A DNA stretch of 64,000 nucleotides from Treponema denticola. Its GTDB lineage: Bacteria > Spirochaetota > Spirochaetia > Treponematales > Treponemataceae. Of the stretch, positions 1 through 8,368 are shown piece after piece. Positions within the stretch are counted from its first letter, which is position 1, and the number at the start of each line of letters is the position of its first letter. Below the pieces are notes generated by a model that did no database searches, was not told the origin of the DNA, and was given only the letters and a program-made list of their open reading frames with translations. The position numbers and the translations under genes were made by a program. The stretch spans positions 434,001 through 498,000 of the forward strand of contig NZ_CP038800.1 of NCBI RefSeq assembly GCF_024400535.1, given 5' to 3'.

Positions 1-1168
1 CGGCACTGGCGGTTTCGGTCATATTGGAAGCAAGCTCGTTACCGATATTAGTCATATCTTCACTGCTTCCACCGACGGATTTAATCGAAGAGCCGATTTT
101 GGCAATGGTTTGATTGAAGTAGTTGGAGAGGTCGGTTACCTCGTCGTTGCCGTGCACGGGAAGGCGCACGGTTAAGTCTCCCTCGCCTTGTGCGATGTCT
201 TTAAGCGCGGTAACGACAATCTTTATCGGTTTGACCATGGCGCGGGCAACAAAGTAGACGATGATGAGGCTTATCGCCAGGATGATTACCCCGATAATAA
301 TCATTGTAGTGCGAAGGGAGTTGACCGTCCCCATAAATTCAACGGATGGGGCAGAAATTATGACTAGCCAACCGGTAGACTTTATTGGAGCAAAAGCTGC
401 TATATCAAGCCGCTTGTACCAATAAAAATATCCCGTATCGGGTTCTACTTCCGTCATTGCCCGTTTTTCAAATGCCGCAATACTCGAATATGAAGCATCT
501 GTTTGTGCTTTTTCCGTGCTATTTTCTTGGGTTTTTACGACTTCAGGGTCGGGATCGGCAATCGTTATGCCGGTTAAACCTATGATATAGCATTCTCCCG
601 TTTCCCCGACAACAAGGTCTTTAATTTGCTCGGAAAGCCATAAACCATCAACATCGGCGGATAAAACCCCGACGACGGTATGGGTGGAATCGAAAACGGG
701 AACTGCAAAAGTTATTACAAGTGTTCCAGTCGCTCTTTCTATGTACGGTTCGGTAACGAATTTTTCTCCGGAAAGAGCCTTTTGAAACCATTCCCTGTCA
801 CTTACTTGAACGGAACCTCCTGCATAGTAAAAGTTTCCGTTTTTATCGGTTATATCCAGTTCTTTTATTCTTTCATTAAAAGCCGCTTCTTTCATCAAAT
901 ACGCCGTTTTCTCTTGATATGAAAGAGTGCTGTCTCGGAGTATCGGCATACGGGCAATACCTTCAAGAAACTGCCAAAAAGCAGTTACGCGTCCGTCAAT
1001 AATCTCCGCCGTATCGGTAGCCTTGTCTATTAGGTGCGCCTCGACCTTTTCGGTTACGGCTTTGCGGGCGGTTCTGATTGCTAAAACGCTGAGTATAAGA
1101 CCGACCGTAAGAATAAGAAGGCCGAACACAATCATCAATTTGTTTCGTAGTGAAAAACGTTTTTTCAT
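1..1168 (-). CDS. Methyl-accepting chemotaxis protein, first of a tandem pair (3' end outside window)
   Basis: Membrane chemoreceptor that would pass a periplasmic ligand signal to CheA/CheW. About 389 N-terminal codons are in the window and the frame runs open through base 1. Seen: an N-terminal membrane segment (about residues 12-32), a periplasmic dCache-like sensor, a second membrane segment near residue 290-312, a HAMP region, and the start of the signalling coiled coil. The start ATG at 1166-1168 follows an AGGAG-type site. The N-terminal ~55 residues and the HAMP/post-HAMP part are nearly identical to the neighbouring receptor at 1679-3781, also at DNA level, while the sensor domains differ. 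This indicates tandem duplication with sensor divergence. The ligand cannot be told. Confidence 0.93.
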   Translation of the reverse strand, partial: MKKRFSLRNKLMIVFGLLILTVGLILSVLAIRTARKAVTEKVEAHLIDKATDTAEIIDGRVTAFWQFLEGIARMPILRDSTLSYQEKTAYLMKEAAFNERIKELDITDKNGNFYYAGGSVQVSDREWFQKALSGEKFVTEPYIERATGTLVITFAVPVFDSTHTVVGVLSADVDGLWLSEQIKDLVVGETGECYIIGLTGITIADPDPEVVKTQENSTEKAQTDASYSSIAAFEKRAMTEVEPDTGYFYWYKRLDIAAFAPIKSTGWLVIISAPSVEFMGTVNSLRTTMIIIGVIILAISLIIVYFVARAMVKPIKIVVTALKDIAQGEGDLTVRLPVHGNDEVTDLSNYFNQTIAKIGSSIKSVGGSSEDMTNIGNELASNMTETASA

Positions 1169-1183
1169 ATTAATCTCCTGTAG

Positions 1184-1312
1184 TTTAAGGGGGATGTCCC
1201 CCTTAAAAATCCTCCCAATTAGGGGTGCTTTTTTCTTTTTTCCGACAAAAGAAAGAAGCACCCCTATGACCCCGAAAAAAGAAAAGTGCGGCTTAGGGGC
1301 TTACGCCCCTAA
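1184..1312. repeat. Three consecutive perfect hairpins upstream of the first chemoreceptor gene
   Basis: Three inverted repeats lie in a row in the gap between the two chemoreceptor genes. Arms are 1184-1194 with 1197-1207 (TTTAAGGGGGA and its complement, 2-nt loop), 1221-1230 with 1256-1265 (AGGGGTGCTT), and 1293-1300 with 1305-1312 (TTAGGGGC). The first ends 16 bases before the downstream start codon, so it would sit in the mRNA leader. None has a clear U-tract in the receptor direction. An interspersed palindromic element or structured leader is more likely than a terminator. The rest of 1169-1531 shows no credible gene; the 62-aa minus frame at 1325-1513 and the plus frame at 927-1427 look like chance. 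Confidence 0.6.
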
Positions 1313-1463
1313 GAACCCCGGTTTTCAAAGGGAAGGGTTTAGTTTTGTTTGGATTGGCGAGTCCCAATCCGAAAAGGACATTTTGGTATATAAAACGGAA
1401 TATCTTTTTCCGTGTTTTATGAGATAGTTGATTGTTTGTAAAAAAGTTGTGCTGTTTGCCAAA

Positions 1464-1525
1464 TGTAACCAGCCTTTTTGCAAATAGGTGAGGTAGATGC
1501 TAGGAGCATACAAAAAACATCCGCA
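1464..1525 (-). repeat. Dispersed hairpin element, copy 1
   Basis: This stretch aligns with 4830-4890: both run from TGTAA through an AATAGG(T/C)GAGG core to CCGCA. In copy 1 the hairpin arms are GATG/CATC; in copy 2 they are GGCAAGT/ACTTGCC at the same place, so pairing is kept while bases change. It lies between the end of the 45-codon ORF and the hairpin cluster at 1184-1312. Function is unknown; it looks like a structured interspersed repeat. Confidence 0.5.
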
Positions 1526-1531
1526 GGCCTC

Positions 1532-1669
1532 TTAATGGTGCTTTTTAAGGAGGCTTTTTGTTTCTTCTATCGAAGTTTGAATAGCCTTAACGGTTAGGTC
1601 AATCAGATCGGTTAAGACCTTTGTTTTGTGCCTTCCCGTAAGGTTTGTTTTAAGTTTCTTTTTCTTCAT
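1532..1669 (-). CDS. Small lysine-rich ORF (45 aa) coupled to the second chemoreceptor
   Basis: Unrecognised 45-residue ORF, very basic at the N-terminus (MKKKKLKTN) and predicted amphipathic helical after that. It begins 9 bases after the chemoreceptor stop codon, and an AGGA site lies in that gap, so translational coupling is plausible. Its last bases form part of an imperfect stem, GCCTCTTAA with TTAAGGAGGC. No known domain is seen. It could be chance, since it is short, but spacing and ribosome site are what a real downstream gene would show. Confidence 0.4.
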   Translation of the reverse strand: MKKKKLKTNLTGRHKTKVLTDLIDLTVKAIQTSIEETKSLLKKHH

Positions 1670-1678
1670 AATCCTAAC

Positions 1679-3781
1679 TTACACCTTAAATTTAGAAACC
1701 TCGTTTGCCAAATTCTCAATACTTTGCTTATTTTTTTGACTTATTGCGTTTACTTCTTGTACGGCATTGCTGATTTGCACGGCACCGGAAGCCATCTCAT
1801 TCATGCTGTCGGTGATGACGCGCGTAAGCTCATCGAGCTTTTGCATCTCCTGAGCTACATTTTCGCCGCCGCGGAGCATCTCGGCGGAGCCGTCGTTTAC
1901 TTGGTTCGTTACCATGTTTATGTCGCGGATAGCTGATAAAACTTCCTTACTGCCGTTTTCTTGTTCACGCATAGCGTCCATTAGGTTTTGGCTCATCGTT
2001 TTTACCTGCTCGGAAAGAGCGAAAATGGCATTGAACTTTTCTTCTGCCGTTTTTGAAGAGGCAGAAAGAGCCTCAATCTCGCCCGAAAGAACTTTTAGGG
2101 TCGCCGTGATTGTTTTGCCTTGAGTGCTTGATTCTTCTGCGAGCTTACGGATTTCGTCGGCAACAACGGCAAAACCTTTGCCCGCTTCTCCTGCGTGGGC
2201 GGCTTCTATGGCGGCGTTCATTGCGAGCAAGTTGGTCTGGCTGGCGATGTGCTGAATAACACTTGAAGCCTCCAATAGACCGCCGGACTCTTCTGCAATG
2301 CGCTGGGTTGCGCTGTTTGCACTGGTTACCGTTTCCTTACCGTCGGCGGTAGCACTTGCAAGATCTTTTACTACATTGTTTGTTTTACCCAAAGTTTGAG
2401 TGATTGAAGCGATATTGCCGACCATCTGCTCGATAGCTGAAGAAGACTCGGCAACGGAAGCTGCTTGATTTTCGATACTGCCGTTAAGCTGTTTTATTGT
2501 GCGGATAATTTCTTCTACTGTTGCAGCCGTTTCGGTAACACTTGCAGCTTGGGTCAAAGCCTGCTGTTTGACACCGTCGATGTTGGCACTTATTTGGTGT
2601 ACGGCACTGGCGGTTTCGGTCATATTGGAAGCAAGCTCGTTGCCGATATTTTCCATATCGATGCTGTTAAGACTTACTTGCTTAATCGACGAACCTATTT
2701 TGGAAATGGTTTCATTGAAGTATTCCGATAAATCGGTTACTTCGTCATTGCCGTGTACGGGAAGACGAACGGTAAGGTCTCCTTCGCCTTGGGCAATGTC
2801 CTTTAAAGCGTTTACAACAACTTTTATCGGCTTTATCATTTGGCGGGTAACAAAGAAAACGATAACCAAACCGGCGGCTAAAATAATTAACCCGATGATA
2901 ATCATTTTAAGGTGCAGTTCATCAACCGTATTCATAAATTCTTCAACGGGTGCTTTAATGATAACCTTCCAACGAGTAGTTTTCATTGCGGCATAAGAAG
3001 CGATGAAGGATTCGCCTTTATAAGTATAGTATCTGATTTCACTTTTATCGGTTGCAAGGGCATGTTCCAAGAATTTACTTAAAGAAGCAAGACTTTTTTC
3101 CTTTTTGCCTTCTTCTATCATATTCAGCTGTTTTTCTACGGCTTCAAAATTTTTATGGGCAATCGTAGTTCCTGTCAAACCGAGAATATAACATTCTCCC
3201 GTTTTTCCGACTACAATATCACTGATGTCGTTGGAAAGTTCTTTTGCAGCAATATCTGCTCCCAATACGCCTATTATATTTTTGTTGTCATCATAAACAG
3301 GCAAAGAAAATGTTATGAATAATTTATTATCTGCCGTTTCGTCGACATACGGCTCTGATGCATCTCTTTTTCCCTGCATCGCATCTTTAAACCATTCTTT
3401 GTTGGAATAATTATCGCTGGTACCGTCAGAATAGTATTGGATACCATCCGTATCAACAAGATATAACTCTTCCAGAATAGAATTAAATTTTGCTTCATTG
3501 ATGAGAATATCCATTTTTTGTTGATAAGAAACCGATGCATCCCGAATTTGAGGTATTCGTGCAATACCTTCCAAAACCTGAAAAAAGGTATTAACGCGTC
3601 CGTCGATAATTTCAGCCGTATCGGTTGCCTTGTCGATAAGGTGTGCCGCTACCTTTTCGGTTACGGCTTTACGTGCGGTACGTACCGCTATGAGGGCAAG
3701 AGTAAATCCGACTGCAAGAATAAGCAGTCCGAATACAATCATCAGTTTGTTGCGCATTGAAAAACGTTTTATTTTGTTCAT
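1679..3781 (-). CDS. Methyl-accepting chemotaxis protein, second of a tandem pair
   Basis: Complete 700-residue chemoreceptor. Order of parts: short cytoplasmic basic start, membrane segment (~15-33), periplasmic dCache-like sensor (~35-285), membrane segment (~290-312), HAMP (~313-365), then a long signalling domain. The conserved hairpin tip with the motif [20 protein letters not shown] is near residue 515-535. The protein would sit in the cell-pole array and control CheA. The start has a GGAG site 12 bases upstream. The gene lies downstream of the 23-bp repeat array and upstream of its paralogue; sequence identity with that paralogue is strongest in the N-terminus, HAMP and coiled coil. 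Ligand not predictable. Confidence 0.96.
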   Translation of the reverse strand: MNKIKRFSMRNKLMIVFGLLILAVGFTLALIAVRTARKAVTEKVAAHLIDKATDTAEIIDGRVNTFFQVLEGIARIPQIRDASVSYQQKMDILINEAKFNSILEELYLVDTDGIQYYSDGTSDNYSNKEWFKDAMQGKRDASEPYVDETADNKLFITFSLPVYDDNKNIIGVLGADIAAKELSNDISDIVVGKTGECYILGLTGTTIAHKNFEAVEKQLNMIEEGKKEKSLASLSKFLEHALATDKSEIRYYTYKGESFIASYAAMKTTRWKVIIKAPVEEFMNTVDELHLKMIIIGLIILAAGLVIVFFVTRQMIKPIKVVVNALKDIAQGEGDLTVRLPVHGNDEVTDLSEYFNETISKIGSSIKQVSLNSIDMENIGNELASNMTETASAVHQISANIDGVKQQALTQAASVTETAATVEEIIRTIKQLNGSIENQAASVAESSSAIEQMVGNIASITQTLGKTNNVVKDLASATADGKETVTSANSATQRIAEESGGLLEASSVIQHIASQTNLLAMNAAIEAAHAGEAGKGFAVVADEIRKLAEESSTQGKTITATLKVLSGEIEALSASSKTAEEKFNAIFALSEQVKTMSQNLMDAMREQENGSKEVLSAIRDINMVTNQVNDGSAEMLRGGENVAQEMQKLDELTRVITDSMNEMASGAVQISNAVQEVNAISQKNKQSIENLANEVSKFKV

Positions 3782-3854
3782 GTTAAAAAAAATCTCCTTT
3801 TGTGTAATGTGTAATCAAATTACCTGCTATCTATTACACATTTTAGTTTAAAGA

Positions 3855-4038
3855 ATGAACCTTTTATCCTTATCGGAGTGAAGAGTTCACTCTTATGTGT
3901 GTGAACAGCTCATTATTATGTGTGTGAGCGGCTCATCCTTATGGGAGTGAGCCGCTCATCCTTGTCGGAGTGAGCCGCTCATCCTTGTCGGAGTGAGCTT
4001 CTCATCCTTATATGTATGAGCTTCTCACTCTTACAGGT
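3855..4038. repeat. 23-bp tandem array, eight units, each with a palindromic core
   Basis: Eight head-to-tail 23-bp units start at 3855, 3878, 3901, 3924, 3947, 3970, 3993 and 4016, with a diverging ninth at 4039. The commonest form is GTGAGCCGCTCATCCTTGTCGGA split as a core and a spacer. The core is an 11-base palindrome, TGAGC-N-GCTCA. Where an arm changes, the other often changes with it: TGAAGAGTTCA in unit 2, TGAGCTTCTCA in units 7 and 8. The array lies between the DUF4469 stop and the chemoreceptor start, so in the mRNA it would form repeated small hairpins; on DNA it could be repeated protein sites. There are no unique spacers, so it is not CRISPR. Confidence 0.9.
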
Positions 4039-4053
4039 GTGAACCGGCCGTAT

Positions 4054-4764
4054 TTATATTGTCCGTGTAAGCGGTTTTGTAAATCTTCCGATTTTAGCTT
4101 TTTTAAGGGGCTTGCCGCCTACAGTATATTTTGTTCGAACTTCTACATACCGGTTACCTGCCGGTAAATCTGCAGGGATTATTGCCATAAGGCGGGCGGG
4201 CTTGTTCTCGGCGATTACCGTTGCCCGTATCGCTTCTCCCGTTTCGGCTACAAAGAAAATGCCTTGAGATTCGTCTTTTTGGTCAAACTTGAGCCGGGAA
4301 CCGACCAGCTGCACAATGCCGCCTGCGGTAAGCACCTCGTTTACCTTGCCGGAAACGAGGTCGGTAACTTCAGTGATGTAGGGATTTGTATCTGCCGCTT
4401 CGGTTTTTTCGCACTTGATTTTGGCTGCAGCATCTTTAAGAAGCGGCCCTGCCGTAAGATTTAAGTTTACCGAGTGGCGTTTTTTGTCGAAGCTGTCGGT
4501 TGCCCCATTGAACACGCCCGATATGCTTAAAGAGGTATTCATCAGAGGCGTGTTGACGGCCGCTCCGTCTTTGATAAGGGCACTTACCACCTCGCCGTAA
4601 ATTTGCAAGGCTGCCTTTATATCCGCCTTGGTCAGAGTTGAACCTTTTTCCATCATAAGGTCAATGATCTCGTCTAAAGAAAACGAACGCACATCGGCTG
4701 TTTGTGCCATGTAGTCGTTTTCATCCGGTGTGAGAAGATTCTCACGAAGTGCGTATTTTAACAT
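4054..4764 (-). CDS. HU-like DNA-binding / DUF4469 domain protein
   Basis: 236-residue protein. The N-terminal ~125 residues resemble an HU/IHF-fold domain as found in Bacteroidetes and spirochaete HU-CCDC81 type proteins (helical start, then strands around GVFNGATDSFDKKRHSVNL). The C-terminal ~100 residues match the DUF4469 pattern, an Ig-like fold ending in YVEVRTKY. The pairing of these domains is known; the role is not. The start follows an AGGAGG-type site. A promoter is visible at 4986-5013, leaving a leader of about 215 bases that contains dispersed hairpin element copy 2. Family assignment is by recognition and is fairly secure; a nucleoid role is inference. Confidence 0.8.
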   Translation of the reverse strand: MLKYALRENLLTPDENDYMAQTADVRSFSLDEIIDLMMEKGSTLTKADIKAALQIYGEVVSALIKDGAAVNTPLMNTSLSISGVFNGATDSFDKKRHSVNLNLTAGPLLKDAAAKIKCEKTEAADTNPYITEVTDLVSGKVNEVLTAGGIVQLVGSRLKFDQKDESQGIFFVAETGEAIRATVIAENKPARLMAIIPADLPAGNRYVEVRTKYTVGGKPLKKAKIGRFTKPLTRTI

Positions 4765-4829
4765 ACAGTCCTCCTAAAAAGGTTTTTATATTTAACCGCA
4801 AAGGCAGCAAAGAAATTCGAGGATGCGTT

Positions 4830-4890
4830 TGTAAAAATCCTTTTTTGAAATAGGCGAGGCAAGTACAAGGCACAAGAAAAACTTGCCGCA
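4830..4890 (-). repeat. Dispersed hairpin element, copy 2, in the DUF4469 leader
   Basis: Second copy of the element at 1464-1525. On the minus strand GGCAAGT and ACTTGCC pair across a loop of about 16 bases. It lies inside the presumed leader of the DUF4469 mRNA (promoter at 4986-5013, start at 4764). The remainder of 4765-5131 is AT-rich; I see no gene in it. The 77-aa minus frame at 4742-4975 runs through this element and overlaps the DUF4469 start, so it was not called. Confidence 0.5.
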
Positions 4891-4985
4891 GCTTGGAACC
4901 GGCGGTATCCGTGCCGCTTCTGATAAGTTGAGGACTAATTTTTGTGAAGTAACGCAGTAATTGTCCGCTGTCCAAAAATTCGGGT

Positions 4986-5013
4986 AGTATACATATTTTT
5001 TTTATTTTGTCTA
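4986..5013 (-). promoter_or_regulatory. Sigma-70-like promoter for the DUF4469 gene
   Basis: On the minus strand TAGACA (5013-5008), a 16-base spacer and TATACT (4991-4986). Predicted transcription start is near 4979. Confidence 0.55.
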
Positions 5014-5131
5014 GTAGTTTTTGAATAAAAGTCCAACTTTTTTTCTAATAAAATACCGTGTTGTATCATGGTCAATATTATAGGGTAAAAGAGCGGAGCT
5101 GTCAAGGGAAAATTGTATCTTCAATTCTATC

Positions 5132-6691
5132 TTACCCGTTCATCTTTTTTGTTTCGGGATAATTTGTTACTTTTTGTATATCCTTATAAATATCTTTTAG
5201 TGCAGGATATATTTTTTTGTATACGCTGAAAAGGCCGTCATAAAGGGTGCGGTGTTCAGGATTCGGTATAAATTCCTTTTCGTATAAGACCATTTCCTTT
5301 ACGGCATCTTTGATTGAAGCATGCTCTCCGATTCCTGCAGCGGTTATGATTGCGGCTCCTAGGGATGAAGCTTCCGGCGTTTTTCCCCGTACAAGGGGAC
5401 GGTTTAAAATGTCTGCGGTAATTTGGCAGATTGCATTGCTTTGAGAAGCTCCCCCTGAGGCTGCAACCTTTTCGCATCTTAAATTTCCTTTTGCTTCGAT
5501 TAATTCCAAACCTTCACGCAAAGAGTAGGCAAGGCCTTCGATTATAGCCCTGTATAAGTCATCTCTTCCGTGCACATCGCCGAAGCCTATGATGCTGCCC
5601 TTTGCATAGCGGTCAAAGATACTCGCTCCCCAATAAGGCTGGAGCATGAGGCCTCTTCCGCCCGGAGGCGAGGCATGTAAAAGTTTATCCAAAATAACTT
5701 CAGGTATTATTCCTTTAGATTCAGCTGCCTTACATTCTTCCTTCCCCAATTCTTCTTTAAACCAGCTTATCATCCAATAACCTCGGAAGATTTCCAATTC
5801 CGAAAGCCATGTATCTGGAAGAATGCCGCAGTAGGCAGGAAAGAGTTTTTTATATTCAAAGTATTTTTTCGAGCAGACTTCAATTGTGGCCGTTGTGCCG
5901 AAACTTAAAGAGGCCATGGAAGAATCTATTACGCCTGCCCCTATGGTTTCGCAAGCCTTGTCGCTTCCGCAGGCAACAAGAGGAATACCTTGCGGGAGTC
6001 CCAATTCTTTTGAAACCTCGTCCGTTAAAGTGCCGATTATTTTTCCGCTTTCTATAAGGTCATGCCTTTTTTCGTTTTCTAAGGGCATGAGAGTTTCTTC
6101 GATCGAATATTTTTTTGCCCATGTTCTTTTTCGGTTTACAAAGGGAATGTAGCCTACCATCGAGGAAACGGTATCGCAGGCCTTTCCGGTCAGCTTATAA
6201 ATAAACCATCCCGAAAGAAAAAACATCTTCCATGTTTTATCCCATATTTCAGGCTCGTTTTCTCTAAACCAGTTTATCTTACAATTTGATTGAACCGTAA
6301 CTATAGAATCATAAACTCCCGCAGCATGAAAAGCCGTGCGTATAAGACGGTTGGGATGATAGGGGCCTCTGGCAGTTCTGTTGTCGAGCCATACGATTGC
6401 GGGCCTCAGCACCTTTCCGTCTTTGCCGACAAGAACCGTTGTAGCCCTCATCGAAGAGATGCCCATTCCGGCAATATTTTTAAAGTGAAGAGGCTCTTTT
6501 TCTTTAAGAACAGCAAGGCCTTCTTTTAGAGCATTCCAGTAAACTTTTACATCTTGTTCGGCCCATGCAGGTTGAGGGCTTGTATGAGGCTTATACGGAA
6601 TGCGGTTTGCCGCCAAGATATTCCCCTTTAAGTCAAAGAGCATTGTACGCAAACTTTGGGTTCCGCAATCGACCGTTAAGATGGTCTTCAT
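5132..6691 (-). CDS. FGGY-family carbohydrate kinase
   Basis: 519-residue sugar or polyol kinase of the hexokinase/actin-like fold. Seen: the N-terminal phosphate-1 motif with VDCGTQSLR (residues ~6-14), the catalytic-aspartate region LVACGSDKACE (~235-245), the adenosine-side motif SFGTTATIEV, and the C-terminal ASGGASQSN motif. Length is usual for the family. It overlaps the DUF1667 gene by 4 bases and is the last gene of the GntR operon. Sequence is closer in style to xylulokinase-like members than to GlpK, so although the neighbours look like glycerol-3-phosphate oxidation, the substrate may be another polyol. No terminator is obvious after the stop. Confidence 0.88.
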   Translation of the reverse strand: MKTILTVDCGTQSLRTMLFDLKGNILAANRIPYKPHTSPQPAWAEQDVKVYWNALKEGLAVLKEKEPLHFKNIAGMGISSMRATTVLVGKDGKVLRPAIVWLDNRTARGPYHPNRLIRTAFHAAGVYDSIVTVQSNCKINWFRENEPEIWDKTWKMFFLSGWFIYKLTGKACDTVSSMVGYIPFVNRKRTWAKKYSIEETLMPLENEKRHDLIESGKIIGTLTDEVSKELGLPQGIPLVACGSDKACETIGAGVIDSSMASLSFGTTATIEVCSKKYFEYKKLFPAYCGILPDTWLSELEIFRGYWMISWFKEELGKEECKAAESKGIIPEVILDKLLHASPPGGRGLMLQPYWGASIFDRYAKGSIIGFGDVHGRDDLYRAIIEGLAYSLREGLELIEAKGNLRCEKVAASGGASQSNAICQITADILNRPLVRGKTPEASSLGAAIITAAGIGEHASIKDAVKEMVLYEKEFIPNPEHRTLYDGLFSVYKKIYPALKDIYKDIQKVTNYPETKKMNG

Positions 6692-7044
6692 AGGGAGCCT
6701 CCTGCTGCGATTAAATCTGCCCCGCTTTCGGCAAAGTTTTTTACGATGATGTCGCCGGGTCTTTTTGATGAGTCCGCTTTAAGCTTGCGGATAAGATGCA
6801 TATATTCTGAAAAGTTTTTTAAGGGAACTTCTACGCTTGTTTTTACTGGAAGTCTCGGAAAGCCTTCTACCGAAGAGGTTATCGTGCTTGTAAGAATTCT
6901 CATCGGGCAGACAGCTTCCGATTTTCCGTAGGAAAGACCCTTGGGGCATTTATTCCCGGAAACGCTGATGTTTTCATTTTCGATTTTTACGCTCAAGCGG
7001 CAGCCTCTGGGGCAGGCTGTGCAGATAAAGCTTTTAGTTTCCAT
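6688..7044 (-). CDS. DUF1667 cysteine-rich protein
   Basis: 118-residue protein with an N-terminal cluster of cysteines (CTACPRGC, then a Cys near 33 and another near 46), the hallmark of DUF1667. Family members are encoded beside GlpA/GlpB-like flavoproteins and probably carry a metal or Fe-S centre for electron transfer from them. It overlaps the oxidoreductase upstream by 11 bases and the kinase downstream by 4, so all are co-translated. The electron-transfer role is inferred from the cysteines and neighbours. Confidence 0.85.
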   Translation of the reverse strand: METKSFICTACPRGCRLSVKIENENISVSGNKCPKGLSYGKSEAVCPMRILTSTITSSVEGFPRLPVKTSVEVPLKNFSEYMHLIRKLKADSSKRPGDIIVKNFAESGADLIAAGGSL

Positions 7045-8368
7045 TATCGGCCTCCTTTTTTTCCGATGAAGTATCGATGCCTTTTTGTGGAGATTCGCTT
7101 AAAACTATTTCAAGCTTTTCGGCTCCTCGTAATTTTTCGCAAGGCAGAATAAAGCGTTCCATTTCAGGAGGTTTAAGCTCTTCGTATTTTCGCTCAAAGA
7201 CGGTTTTGCCGTCTGCTTTTAAGCTTAAGTCAGTGTTTTGTATTTCTTCTGCGGCTCTAAAATAAAAGATAATAGAGCCCTCTGCCTCAGTATCAATTTT
7301 TTGCGGAACAACATAGAGAATTTTTCCGATGATATTTAAAGGCAAAAGTGTTTTAGCCTCGGACCTCATGTTTAAAGCAAAATCGGCGGCTGCTTCTCCT
7401 GCGATTTTTCCCGACTCGGAAACATAATCGACAAGGTCGTTTACATGCAAGGCATTTCCGCAAGAAAAGAGCCCCGCAGCTTCCGTGTGCATAAACTGGT
7501 CAACGATGGGCCCCTTTGTTCTTCCGTCTATAGGAACATTTAAACTTGACAGTATATCGTTTTCAGGGATTAGGCCTACGCTTAAAATCAGGGTATCGCA
7601 GAGGATTCTTTTTTCGGTTTCTGCAATAGGCTTCATGTTTTTATCTACTTGGGCAATCTTTACAGCTTCTACCCTTTCCCTGCCCTCAACCTCGGTAACC
7701 GTCGCGGATAGATGGAGAGGAATGCCGTAGTCTTCAAGGCATTGCACGATATTTCGGCTTAGTCCTGAGGGGGTAGGTTTAATTTCGTATACCCCCTCTA
7801 CATGAGCCCCCTCAAGAGTGAGGCGGCGGGCCATTATAAGACCTATGTCTCCCGAACCTAAGATTACGCATTTTTTCCCGGGCATAAACCCGTGCAGGTT
7901 TATGAGGGCTTGTGCCTGTCCTGCCGTAAAAATACCTGCGGGCCTTTCCCCGTGAATGTTTACCTGCCTGTCCGTTCTTTCGCGGCAGCCCATAGCTGCA
8001 ACAAGACTCCTTGCTTTAAGTTCAAAAATTCCGTATTCGGGATTTGTAAATTCCAAGAGAAAAAACTCGTCTTCTTTTTTTAGCTTGGTTAAAAAGGTAA
8101 AAAGAAAAATATCTATATTTTCTTTTGCTTCTGCCATTTCTTTATACCGCCACGCATATTCGGGGCCGGTTAAGCGCTCTTTAAAACGGATTAGACCGAA
8201 GCCGTCATGAATGCACTGTTTTAAGATGCCGCCTATCTGCCCCTCTCTTTCGATAAGGGCAATTTTCAGTTTAGGATTTTTTTCTGAGGCAGCCAGAGCC
8301 GCGGCCATTCCTGCAGGGCCTCCGCCTATAACGATGACATCATAATCGGTAAATGCAAGTGCTTTCAT
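7034..8368 (-). CDS. FAD/NAD(P)-binding oxidoreductase (GlpB-like partner)
   Basis: 444-residue flavoprotein of the pyridine nucleotide-disulfide reductase type. An FAD-binding Rossmann motif VIVIGGGPAGMAAALA lies at residues ~11-26 and a second nucleotide-binding motif LGSGDIGLIMARR near 167. It has a CIHDGFG segment near 52-58 rather than a typical CxxC. The gene overlaps the upstream GlpA-like gene by 4 bases. In Clostridia and spirochaetes this trio (GlpA-like, this protein, DUF1667) forms an anaerobic dehydrogenase module. Substrate is set by the GlpA-like partner; the acceptor is unknown. Confidence 0.88.
   Translation of the reverse strand: MKALAFTDYDVIVIGGGPAGMAAALAASEKNPKLKIALIEREGQIGGILKQCIHDGFGLIRFKERLTGPEYAWRYKEMAEAKENIDIFLFTFLTKLKKEDEFFLLEFTNPEYGIFELKARSLVAAMGCRERTDRQVNIHGERPAGIFTAGQAQALINLHGFMPGKKCVILGSGDIGLIMARRLTLEGAHVEGVYEIKPTPSGLSRNIVQCLEDYGIPLHLSATVTEVEGRERVEAVKIAQVDKNMKPIAETEKRILCDTLILSVGLIPENDILSSLNVPIDGRTKGPIVDQFMHTEAAGLFSCGNALHVNDLVDYVSESGKIAGEAAADFALNMRSEAKTLLPLNIIGKILYVVPQKIDTEAEGSIIFYFRAAEEIQNTDLSLKADGKTVFERKYEELKPPEMERFILPCEKLRGAEKLEIVLSESPQKGIDTSSEKKEADNGN

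Noticed and set aside
927-1427. 166-aa plus-strand ORF
   Set aside because: Antisense to the chemoreceptor gene and running through the hairpin cluster; composition reflects the opposite strand.
3855-4038. CRISPR array
   Set aside because: Units of 23 bp follow each other with no unique spacers, and no cas genes are nearby; it is a plain tandem repeat.
4742-4975. 77-aa minus-strand ORF upstream of the DUF4469 gene
   Set aside because: Overlaps the DUF4469 start, runs through a dispersed repeat and has no ribosome site.
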